Source: Novosphingobium panipatense (lineage in GTDB: Bacteria; Pseudomonadota; Alphaproteobacteria; Sphingomonadales; Sphingomonadaceae). Taken from it: a DNA stretch of 64,000 nucleotides. The translations under genes were made by a program, and so were the position numbers. Positions 57,236 through 64,000 of this stretch are shown one piece after another (positions within the stretch are counted from its first letter, which is position 1; the number at the start of each line of letters is the position of its first letter). Location: NCBI RefSeq assembly GCF_002149965.1, contig NZ_MSQB01000001.1, positions 286,129 through 350,128 of the forward strand. The letters are read 5' to 3'. The notes beneath the pieces were generated by a model, which had not been told where the DNA came from, made no database searches, and saw nothing but the letters and a program-made list of their open reading frames with translations.

Positions 57236-58123
57236 TCAGCGCCCTTCCGAGCGCTCCACCAGGAAATCGATCAGCAGCCGCGCCGGACCGGACAGGCTTG
57301 CGCCATTGGCGGTCAGCAGCATCTGGCGCTCGGCCCATGGCTCGTCGAGTTCGACCAGCTTGAGGCCCATCGGCACGATGAAGTTCTTCGCGGCCTCGCT
57401 CGGCAGGACGCCGATGCCGAACCCGGCCTGGATCATGCGGCAGACCGCGTCGTAGCTGTCCACGGCAGCGCGCAGGCGGAAGGTCCAGCCCTGCTCTTCG
57501 GCAGCGCGCGCCAGCAGGCGGGTATTGGCGGTGTCGTAACCCATCTGCACGAATTCGTGCTCGGCAAGGTCCTGGAAACGCACCGAATGCGTGCCGAACA
57601 ACAGATGGGGCGGTGCGACCACGGCAAGCCGGTCGCAGCGGTACTTCCAGGTGTCGAGGCCGACCGTGCCGGGCTCCTCCAGGATGACGCCCACTTGCGC
57701 TTCGCCCGCGCGCAGGCGTCCGACGATCTCGGAAGAATAGACTTCCTGGATGTTGAGCCGGATCTTGTCGTTGGCATGGCCGAAGGCGGCAAGATCGGCG
57801 GGCAGGAACTGGGTAATCGCGGCGGTGCAGGCCAGAATGCTGACGCTGCCCTTCAGGCCTTTGGCATAGTCCGAAAGGTCGGAAACCGCGAGGCCCACTT
57901 CACGCATGATCCGGTGGGAGTGGGCGAGCAGGGCGTCGCCCGCCGCGGTCGGCGTCACGCCGCGTCCGTTGCGCACAAGAAGCTGGACGCCAAGGTCCTG
58001 CTCAAGCTGCGTCAGGCGGCGGCTGATCGCGCCGATGGCCAAGTTCGCCTCATCCGCTGCGCGCGACAGGCTGCCCAGTTCCGCAACCCGGATGAAGAGT
58101 TGCAGGGTCGTCAGGTTAAGCAT
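57236..58123 (-). CDS. LysR-family transcriptional regulator
   Basis: This 295-residue regulator has the LysR N-terminal HTH (LFIRVAELGSLSRAADEANL, AIGAISRRLTQLEQDLGVQL) and a substrate-binding domain (ACTAAITQFLPADLAAFG; MIQAGFGIGVLPSEAAKNF). Its target is unknown: it lies downstream of the CatR-type gene on the same strand and could belong with it, or regulate other genes. It differs clearly in sequence from the second LysR protein. Confidence 0.9.
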   Translation of the reverse strand: MLNLTTLQLFIRVAELGSLSRAADEANLAIGAISRRLTQLEQDLGVQLLVRNGRGVTPTAAGDALLAHSHRIMREVGLAVSDLSDYAKGLKGSVSILACTAAITQFLPADLAAFGHANDKIRLNIQEVYSSEIVGRLRAGEAQVGVILEEPGTVGLDTWKYRCDRLAVVAPPHLLFGTHSVRFQDLAEHEFVQMGYDTANTRLLARAAEEQGWTFRLRAAVDSYDAVCRMIQAGFGIGVLPSEAAKNFIVPMGLKLVELDEPWAERQMLLTANGASLSGPARLLIDFLVERSEGR

Positions 58124-58208
58124 CGGATATCGCGCGGATCGGCCATGAGCGGGCCTCTATAATGTGCAACAGGCGCTGCGGCTAGCACAGTGCGCGACGG
58201 AGATCGGA

Positions 58209-59153
58209 TCATCGTTCTTCGGTCAACTCCGCGCCGGCGAGCGCTGCGGGAACGCCATAGCCCCACTCCTGATATTGCCGGGCGATGATCGCCGCCATTA
58301 GCGCGAGTTCCGGGGAATGGTCGCCGGGCCGATGGCTCATGATGATCGGCGATGTCGCCGGTTCGACAAGGTCCCGGAACGCGACGTCGTGGCTGCGAGC
58401 CCGCCGCACCGATTCCGGGACGATCGCCATGCCTTCCTCGGCGGCGACAAGGCCGATCGCGATCTGGAGTTCGCGGGCCTCGTGAACGACCCTGGGTTCT
58501 ATGCCGTTGTCGCGAAACAGCGACATGACCTGGTCGGCATAACTGGGGCGCGGCATGCGGGGGTAGAGAATCTGTGGTTCGTTGGCGAGGTCCCGCAGGG
58601 AAATGGGCTGGTCGTCCTGCGCCAGGGGATGATGCATCGGGAAGGCGGCCACCAGCCGCTCGTTGCGCAGGATGATGCGCCGCACCGCCGGGTCGTCGAA
58701 ACGGATTCGACCGAAGCCAACATCGATGCGCCCTTCCTTCAGCGCGGCGATCTGGTCCAGCGTGGTGCTTTCCACCATGACCAGTTCCACGTCCGGCGCG
58801 GACTTGCGGAACTCACGGATCAGTTCGGGCAGGCGGGCATAGATGGTCGATGCCACGAAGCCGATGACGAAACGGCGCCGTTTGCTCTCGGCGGCGGACT
58901 TCACCATCGATTCAAGGTCTTCCATCCGCGCCAGGATCTGCGTGGCCTGCTCGTAGAGCAGCTTGCCGACCGGGGTGAGCCGAAGCGGGCGCACCGAGCG
59001 GTCCAGAAGCTCGGCGCCGACATGGGCCTCCAGTTGCTGGATAGCGCGGGAGAGCGGCGGCTGGGCAATGTGCAGTCGTTCCGCCGCGCGGTTGAAATTC
59101 CCGTCGCTCGCCACGGCGACGAAGTAGCGGAGAAGGCGAAGATCCATGCTCAT
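58209..59153 (-). CDS. catR: LysR-family activator of the cat-ben operon (CatR/BenM type)
   Basis: This 314-residue LysR protein has the HTH FNRAAERLHIAQPPLSRAIQ and an effector domain with IGFVASTIYARLPELIREFR and TTLDQIAALKEGRIDVGFGR, which closely matches the CatR/CatM/BenM group. These proteins bind cis,cis-muconate (BenM also benzoate) and activate catechol and benzoate genes. It is divergent from catB and the intervening 105 bases hold an ATAC-N7-GTAT site. The start could be either of two ATGs, 59153 or 59147. Confidence 0.9.
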   Translation of the reverse strand: MSMDLRLLRYFVAVASDGNFNRAAERLHIAQPPLSRAIQQLEAHVGAELLDRSVRPLRLTPVGKLLYEQATQILARMEDLESMVKSAAESKRRRFVIGFVASTIYARLPELIREFRKSAPDVELVMVESTTLDQIAALKEGRIDVGFGRIRFDDPAVRRIILRNERLVAAFPMHHPLAQDDQPISLRDLANEPQILYPRMPRPSYADQVMSLFRDNGIEPRVVHEARELQIAIGLVAAEEGMAIVPESVRRARSHDVAFRDLVEPATSPIIMSHRPGDHSPELALMAAIIARQYQEWGYGVPAALAGAELTEER

Positions 59154-59154
59154 T

Positions 59155-59169
59155 ATACCCGCTAGGTAT
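59155..59169. promoter_or_regulatory. CatM/BenM-type binding site ATAC-N7-GTAT
   Basis: ATACCCGCTAGGTAT is an exact match to the ATAC-N7-GTAT consensus known for CatM and BenM. It begins two bases before the LysR gene start and lies 90 bases from the catB start, so the regulator would repress itself and activate catB from here. A second, weaker half-site was not recognised. Confidence 0.8.
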
Positions 59170-59258
59170 CAGGCTTGCACCCGATTGGTCTTTGATGACC
59201 GCTTTGACGACCACTAGATAAGTGACAGCAACACTAACCAGTCGGGAGAGTCGCCGCA

Positions 59259-60416
59259 ATGGCCATGCTGGATCGCGCCGATACCTTAATCGTCGATGTA
59301 CCGACGATCCGCCCGCATGTTCTGGCCATGGCCACGATGCATTCGCAGGCGATGGTGATCGTGCGCCTCACCGATACCGATGGTGTCGAGGGGATCGGCG
59401 AAGGCACCACCATCGGCGGCCTCAGCTATGGCGAAGAAAGCCCGGAAAGCATCAAGTCCGCCATCGACACCTATATCGTCCCGGTCCTGAAGGCCTGCGA
59501 CATCGCCCGTGTCGGCGCGACGATGGCCAAAGTCGCCAAGTGCGTGCGCGGCAACCACTTCGCCAAGTGTGCGGTGGAAACGGCGCTGCTGGACATGGCG
59601 GGCAAGCGGCTGGGCGTGCCGGTTTCCGAACTGATCGGCGGCGGCCGCGTGCGCGACGACATGCCGGTGGCCTGGACGCTCGCCAGCGGCGACACCGCGC
59701 GCGACATTGCCGAGGGCGAGGAAATGCTCTCGCTCCGCCGCCACCGCATCTTCAAGCTGAAGATCGGCAAGCGCAGCGTGGAACAGGACGTCGCCCATGT
59801 CGGCGCGATCTGCAAGGCGCTGGGAGACCGTGCCAGCGTGCGCGTGGACGTGAACCAGAACTGGAGCGAGGCGCAGGCCAAGCTGGGCATGGCGATGCTT
59901 CAGGACGTCGGCTGCGATCTGGTGGAACAGCCCATCGCCGGAGACGATATCGCGGCGATGACCCGCCTTGCCACCACGCGCGGCGTGCCGCTGATGGCGG
60001 ACGAGGCGCTGCACGGCCCGCGCACGGCGCTGCGCATTGCCTCTGCCGGTGCGGCGGGCGTGTTCGCGCTGAAGATCGCGCAATCCGGCGGGCTTTTCGC
60101 CACGGCCGAAGTGGCCGCCATCGGCACGGCGGCGGGCATCGGCCTCTATGGCGGCACGATGCTGGAAGGCGGCGTGGGCACGGCGGCTTCGGCCCATGTC
60201 TTCGCCACCGTTCCCGAGCTGGCCTGGGGCACCGAGCTGTTCGGCCCGCTGCTCCAGACCGAGGAAATTCTCACGCAGCCGCTCGGTTACGGCGACTTTT
60301 CGCTGAAGGTGCCGACCGGCCCTGGCCTCGGCATCGCGCTCGATCCCGACAAGGTCGAATTCTTCCGGCGTGACCGTTCGGGACCGCGCCTTCACGCCGT
60401 AAACGCAGGAGCCTGA
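59259..60416 (+). CDS. catB: Muconate cycloisomerase
   Basis: This 385-residue enolase-superfamily enzyme converts cis,cis-muconate to muconolactone in the cytoplasm. The catalytic lysine pair KLK at 166-168 is in FKLKIGKRSVE, metal ligands are Asp198 in VDVNQNW, Glu223 in VEQPI and Asp248 in ADEAL, and Lys272 is in LKIAQSGG. Length is typical (about 370-385). It is the first gene of the cat-ben operon and is followed by catC after three bases. Confidence 0.95.
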   Translation: MAMLDRADTLIVDVPTIRPHVLAMATMHSQAMVIVRLTDTDGVEGIGEGTTIGGLSYGEESPESIKSAIDTYIVPVLKACDIARVGATMAKVAKCVRGNHFAKCAVETALLDMAGKRLGVPVSELIGGGRVRDDMPVAWTLASGDTARDIAEGEEMLSLRRHRIFKLKIGKRSVEQDVAHVGAICKALGDRASVRVDVNQNWSEAQAKLGMAMLQDVGCDLVEQPIAGDDIAAMTRLATTRGVPLMADEALHGPRTALRIASAGAAGVFALKIAQSGGLFATAEVAAIGTAAGIGLYGGTMLEGGVGTAASAHVFATVPELAWGTELFGPLLQTEEILTQPLGYGDFSLKVPTGPGLGIALDPDKVEFFRRDRSGPRLHAVNAGA

Positions 60417-60419
60417 GCC

Positions 60420-60710
60420 ATGCTGTTCATGGTCGAAATGGACGTCAATATTCCGCTGGATTTCGACGCGGAAGAAGCCGCGAAGATCAAGGCGGCCGAG
60501 AAGGCCTATTTCCAGAAGCTCCAGCAGGCTGGCACCTGGCGCCACATCTGGCGCAAGGTGGGGCTCTATTCGAACGTCTCGATCTTCGATGTCGAGAGCA
60601 ATGCGGCGCTGCACGACACGCTGATGGGCCTGCCGCTCTACCCCTTCATGACCATGAAAATCACGCCGCTCTGCCGGCACCCATCCTCCATCCATGACGA
60701 CGATCGCTGA
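60420..60710 (+). CDS. catC: Muconolactone delta-isomerase
   Basis: This 96-residue protein isomerises muconolactone to 3-oxoadipate enol-lactone. It matches the family over its full length: MLFMVEMDVNIPLDFD, the central WRKVGLYSNVSIFDVES, and LMGLPLYPFMTMKITPLCRH near the end. CatC normally forms a decamer. It sits directly after catB and 40 bases before catA. Confidence 0.95.
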   Translation: MLFMVEMDVNIPLDFDAEEAAKIKAAEKAYFQKLQQAGTWRHIWRKVGLYSNVSIFDVESNAALHDTLMGLPLYPFMTMKITPLCRHPSSIHDDDR

Positions 60711-60750
60711 TCGCCGGAGGCCATTAATCAAGTCCTTGGGAGAGAACAAA

Positions 60751-61670
60751 ATGGACGTCAGCTTCGTAAAGACCCCGGAAATCCAGCAGCTGCTCGACCG
60801 CGCCGCCGGCGTGAACGAGAGCGGCGGCAGCCCGCGCCTCAAGGCGATCATGCGCGACCTCACCGAATCGGTGATGGAGCTGATCGTCCGCCACGACATT
60901 TCCGAAAGCGAGTTCTGGCTCGCCATGAAGTACCTTTCGGACAGCGCGGGCGAGATCGGTCTGATCGTGCCGGGCACCGGCCTTGAGCACTTCCTGGACC
61001 TCTACATGGATGCCAAGGATGCCGAAGCCGGGCTGACCGGCGGCCCCCGCGCACCATCGAAGGCCCCCTTTACGTTGCCGGCGCGCCGCTGGTGGAAGGC
61101 AATGTGAACCTCTCCGTCGATGAGGACGAGGGCACCACGGTCCTGCACATGACCGGCAGTGTCACCGGGCCGGACGGTGAGGCGGTGGAGAACGCGATCG
61201 TCCACGTCTGGCACGCCAACTCGAAGGGCTGGTATTCGCACTTCGATCCCACGGCCACGCAGACCCCGTTCAACAACCGCCGCCGCATCAAGCTGGGCAA
61301 GGACGGGCGCTATGCGTTCCATTCCAAGCAGCCGAGCGGTTACTCGGTGCCGCCGGGCGGATCGACCGACCAGTTGATGCAGGCGCTGGGCCGCCACGGC
61401 AATCGCCCGGCCCACGTCCACTTCTTCATCGAGGCGCCGGGCTATCGCACGCTGACCACGCAGATCAACTTCGGCGACGATCCCTTCGCGGCCGACGATT
61501 TCGCCTTCGGCACCCGCGAGGGTCTGTTGCCGGTGCCCAGTCGTCAGGGCGACAGCGCCTACATCCAGTTCGACTTCCAGATGCAGCGCGCCGCCGATGC
61601 GGACGACGAGCACTTCTCGTCCCGCGCCCGCGCCGAGGCCGAACCGCAGCCTAAAACAGAAACGGCCTGA
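60751..61670 (+). pseudogene. catA: Catechol 1,2-dioxygenase, interrupted by a one-base deletion
   Basis: The gene encodes the intradiol ring-cleaving enzyme that opens catechol to cis,cis-muconate, using non-haem iron. The ATG at 60751 has GGGAGAG before it. The first part (MDVSFVKTPEIQQLLDRAAG to LYMDAKDAEAGLTGG) and the last part (VEGNVNLSVDEDEGTTVLHM to the end, including GWYSHFDP and RPAHVHFF with iron-ligand Tyr and two His) are in different frames. The switch is at about 61044-61049, in a run of C. One base is missing, so the total is 920 rather than 921 bases. The first ligand Tyr (codon 61071-61073) is read in neither separate product. Restored, it would be a normal 306-residue CatA. 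Sequencing error is a serious alternative. Confidence 0.85.
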
Positions 61671-61697
61671 CCACACAAGAATACGGGAGACAGGATC

Positions 61698-63056
61698 ATG
61701 TACGAACGCCTCATGCACCGGGTCTCGACCGCCGTGGTCGATGACGTCGAAACCGGAGAGTTCCGCTGCCGCCGGGACGTCTTCACCGATCCGGCGCTGT
61801 TCGAACTGGAAATGAAGTACATCTTCGAAAGCAACTGGGTCTATCTGGCCCACGAAAGCCAGCTTCCGAACAAGAACGATTACTTCACGACCTGGATCGG
61901 GCGCACGCCCGTGATCCTGACCCGTGCCAAGGACGGCGCGATCAACGGCGTGGTCAATGCCTGCGCGCATCGCGGCGCCAAGCTCTGCCGCCGCAAACGG
62001 GGCAACCAGCCGCTGTTCGTCTGCCCGTTCCACGGCTGGAGCTTCAAGCCCGACGGCAAGTTGCTGCGCGCCAAGGATGCCAGCACCGGCGCCTATCCGG
62101 AAAGTTTCGACCACGAAGGCTCGCACGACCTGACGCGCCTGCGCGTCGAAAGCTATCGGGGCTTCGTGTTCGGATCGCTGAACCACGACGTGCTGCCGCT
62201 GGAACAGCATCTGGGCGAGGCGAAAGTCATCATCGATCAGATGGTCGATCAGGCGCCCGAGGGGCTGGAAGTGCTGACCGGCAATTCCACCTACACTTTC
62301 GACGGCAACTGGAAGATGCAGATGGAGAACGGCTGCGACGGCTATCACGTCAGCTCCGTTCACGAAAACTACCAGTCCACCATGGGCCGCCGCGCGGAGG
62401 GCGGCACCAAGGCGGTGGATGCCAACGGCTGGTCCAAGGCACCCGCCAGCGGCGTCTATGGCTTCGAACATGGCCACATCCTGCTCTGGACGCAGGTGAT
62501 CAATCCCGAAGTGCGGCCGATCTGGAACCACAAGCCGGAACTCGACGCTCGGCTGGGTGAGGAGCGGGCCAAGTTCATCATTGAGCAGACGCGCAATCTG
62601 GCACTCTATCCCAACGTGTTCCTGATGGACCAGTTCTCCACGCAGATCCGCGTCGTCCGCCCGATCGACGTGCACACCACCGAAGTGACGATCTACTGCT
62701 ACGCCCCCAAGGGCGAGAGCGCCGAGGACCGCGCCCACCGCATCCGCCAGTACGAGGATTTCTTCAACGTCACCGGCATGGGCACGCCCGACGATCTGGA
62801 GGAATTCCGGTCCTGCCAGAAGGCTTACGAAGGCGCGGGCGAGCTGTGGAACGACCTCAGCCGCGGGGCCAAGCGCTGGATCCACGGGCCGGACGCCAAT
62901 GCCGCTGCCATGGGCATGAACCCGCTGCTCTCCAGCGAGCGCAGCGAGGACGAGGGGCTGTTCGTGCGCCAGCACGAGTTCTGGGCGCAGATCATGCTGG
63001 ACGGTCTGGCGAAGGACGCGGCCAATCAGCCGCCGATGATGGAGGCGGCGGAATGA
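61698..63056 (+). CDS. benA: Benzoate 1,2-dioxygenase, large (alpha) subunit
   Basis: This 452-residue Rieske oxygenase subunit dihydroxylates benzoate to a cis-diol carboxylate. The Rieske [2Fe-2S] ligands are Cys89 and His91 in CAHRGAKLC and Cys109 and His112 in CPFHGW; the mononuclear iron ligands are His217 and His222 in CDGYHVSSVH with Asp311 in FLMDQ, and the bridging Asp214 is present. Length is typical of BenA/XylX. It overlaps benB by four bases. Anthranilate or toluate dioxygenase relatives are possible, but the cat neighbours favour benzoate. Confidence 0.93.
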   Translation: MYERLMHRVSTAVVDDVETGEFRCRRDVFTDPALFELEMKYIFESNWVYLAHESQLPNKNDYFTTWIGRTPVILTRAKDGAINGVVNACAHRGAKLCRRKRGNQPLFVCPFHGWSFKPDGKLLRAKDASTGAYPESFDHEGSHDLTRLRVESYRGFVFGSLNHDVLPLEQHLGEAKVIIDQMVDQAPEGLEVLTGNSTYTFDGNWKMQMENGCDGYHVSSVHENYQSTMGRRAEGGTKAVDANGWSKAPASGVYGFEHGHILLWTQVINPEVRPIWNHKPELDARLGEERAKFIIEQTRNLALYPNVFLMDQFSTQIRVVRPIDVHTTEVTIYCYAPKGESAEDRAHRIRQYEDFFNVTGMGTPDDLEEFRSCQKAYEGAGELWNDLSRGAKRWIHGPDANAAAMGMNPLLSSERSEDEGLFVRQHEFWAQIMLDGLAKDAANQPPMMEAAE

Positions 63057-63577
63057 GCACGCTCGACATGACCCGTGAGGTTCTCTCCTACCGCGAGATC
63101 TGCGCCTTCCTCTACCGCGAGGCGCGCCTGCTGGACGATCGCCGGTTCGACGAGTGGCTGGAATGCTATTCGCCCCAAGTCGAATACTGGATGCCGGCCT
63201 GGACCGACGACGATGAACTCTGCACCGATCCGCAGACCGAAATCTCGCTGATCTACTACGCCAACCGGCAGGGTCTGGAAGACCGCGTCTACAGGCTCAA
63301 TACCGAGCGCTCTTCCGCCTCCACGCCCGAGCCGCGTTCGGCGCACTTCATCGGCAATGTCGAAGTGCTGGAGAGTCGGGAGGGGCGGGTGGACCTGCGC
63401 TACAACTGGCACACGATGAGCCACCGCTACCAGCAGACGCAGCAGTTCTTCGGAACCACGTTCCTGACGCTGGATACCGCCGGAGTTTCTGGTGGCGATG
63501 CGCCCACGATCCTGAAGAAGAAGATCGTCCTGAAGGACGACTACATTCATCAGGTCATCGACATCTACCACGTCTGA
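63053..63577 (+). CDS. benB: Benzoate 1,2-dioxygenase, small (beta) subunit
   Basis: This 174-residue protein is the beta subunit that supports the alpha3beta3 oxygenase; it is a SnoaL-like ring-hydroxylating beta subunit with EICAFLYREARLLDDRRFDE and DPQTEISLIYYANRQGLEDR. The start ATG at 63053 overlaps the benA stop, so translation is coupled. It is followed 10 bases later by benD, not by benC as in the usual order. Confidence 0.93.
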   Translation: MSTLDMTREVLSYREICAFLYREARLLDDRRFDEWLECYSPQVEYWMPAWTDDDELCTDPQTEISLIYYANRQGLEDRVYRLNTERSSASTPEPRSAHFIGNVEVLESREGRVDLRYNWHTMSHRYQQTQQFFGTTFLTLDTAGVSGGDAPTILKKKIVLKDDYIHQVIDIYHV

Positions 63578-63587
63578 GGAGGGTGCC

Positions 63588-64000
63588 GTGATCTTCAAGG
63601 CACGCTTCGCAGGCAAAGTCATGGTCGTGACCGGCGCGGCGCAGGGCATCGGCGCCGGTGTCGCCACGCGCGCCGCCGCCGAAGGGGCCAGCGTGGTGCT
63701 GGTGGACCGCGCCGAATTCGTGACCGAGGTGGAGCAGGTCATCGTGGCGGCGGGCGGAACAGCCGTCTCCGTCTGCTGCGACCTTGAGACTTACGAAGGC
63801 GCGGCCATGGCGATGGCCAAGGCGGTAGAGGCGTTCGGGCGGATCGACATCCTGATCAACAATGTCGGCGGTGCGATCCGGATGCGGCCCTTTGCCGAGT
63901 TCGAGCCCGCGCAGATCGATGCGGAAATCCGCCGTTCGCTGATGCCCACGCTCTACTGTTGCCATGCGGTGCTGCCGACCATGCTGGGGCAGGGTGCTGG
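63588..64000 (+). CDS. benD: Benzoate cis-diol dehydrogenase (3' end outside window)
   Basis: The first 137 residues are those of a short-chain dehydrogenase/reductase: TGAAQGIGAGVATRAAAEGA binds NAD(P), LVDRAEF follows the second strand, and NNVGG is the conserved loop. BenD dehydrogenates the cis-diol of benzoate, with loss of CO2, to catechol. The GTG at 63588 has a strong GAGGAGGG just upstream. The catalytic Ser-Tyr-Lys residues are beyond the window. Context in the operon supports BenD over other SDRs. Confidence 0.88.
   Translation, partial: MIFKARFAGKVMVVTGAAQGIGAGVATRAAAEGASVVLVDRAEFVTEVEQVIVAAGGTAVSVCCDLETYEGAAMAMAKAVEAFGRIDILINNVGGAIRMRPFAEFEPAQIDAEIRRSLMPTLYCCHAVLPTMLGQGA

Noticed and set aside
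61030..61110. Programmed frameshift in catA
   Set aside because: No slippery heptamer with a convincing downstream structure was recognised, and CatA is normally one frame; a deletion or sequencing error is simpler.

Overview
The window looks like a chromosome segment of a sphingomonad (Sphingomonadaceae, most like Novosphingobium). This is inferred from the high-GC coding style, a TonB-dependent maltodextrin locus, a MucR-type regulator, an OprB/PQQ glucose dehydrogenase pair and a cat-ben aromatic degradation cluster. No rRNA, tRNA, CRISPR array, prophage or complete insertion sequence was seen. Gene functions come from motif recognition and context, not from database searches.

Layout. 1-1.8 kb: end of a FucP-type sugar transporter plus a LacI regulator. 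1.9-16.3 kb: an envelope/exopolysaccharide region with an acyltransferase, an O-antigen polymerase/ligase-like protein, three RTX (type I secreted) proteins, and an operon of FAD oxidoreductase, pyruvyl-transferase-like protein and an exported glycosidase. One RTX protein is a glycosidase, one a subtilase and one repeats only. The exported glycosidase is a clear paralogue of the RTX glycosidase. 16.7-26.5 kb: MucR with a long basic tail, GH3 glucosidase, MFS and DMT transporters, AraC regulator, and an antiporter-OmpA pair. 26.6-28.2 kb: SulP transporter behind a strongly folded leader. 28.3-39.7 kb: a maltodextrin locus (TonB receptor, amylase, GH13 and GH97 glucosidases on one strand; LacI regulator and MFS transporter on the other) with two matching palindromic operators. 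39.7-54.2 kb: mixed housekeeping and transport genes, including PQQ glucose dehydrogenase with OprB, FadE and an exonuclease. 54.4-57.0 kb: pyruvate phosphate dikinase. 57.2-64 kb: two LysR regulators and the operon catB-catC-catA-benA-benB-benD, which runs off the window.

How it works together. The maltodextrin locus would import oligosaccharides through the outer membrane, hydrolyse them in the periplasm or cytoplasm, take up the products by MFS and switch on by LacI derepression. The cat-ben operon would turn benzoate into catechol and on to 3-oxoadipate enol-lactone under a CatR/BenM-type activator whose ATAC-N7-GTAT site is visible. As sequenced, catA carries a one-base frameshift just before its first iron-ligand tyrosine, and the reductase gene benC is not between benB and benD.

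The most interesting unexplained elements are the RTX/Sec glycosidase pair in a polysaccharide locus, a small TA-flanked inverted-repeat element whose two ends supply the stop codons of both neighbouring genes, a 161-bp nested palindrome after the exonuclease gene, a structured leader before sulP, and a 45-bp inverted repeat before gcd.
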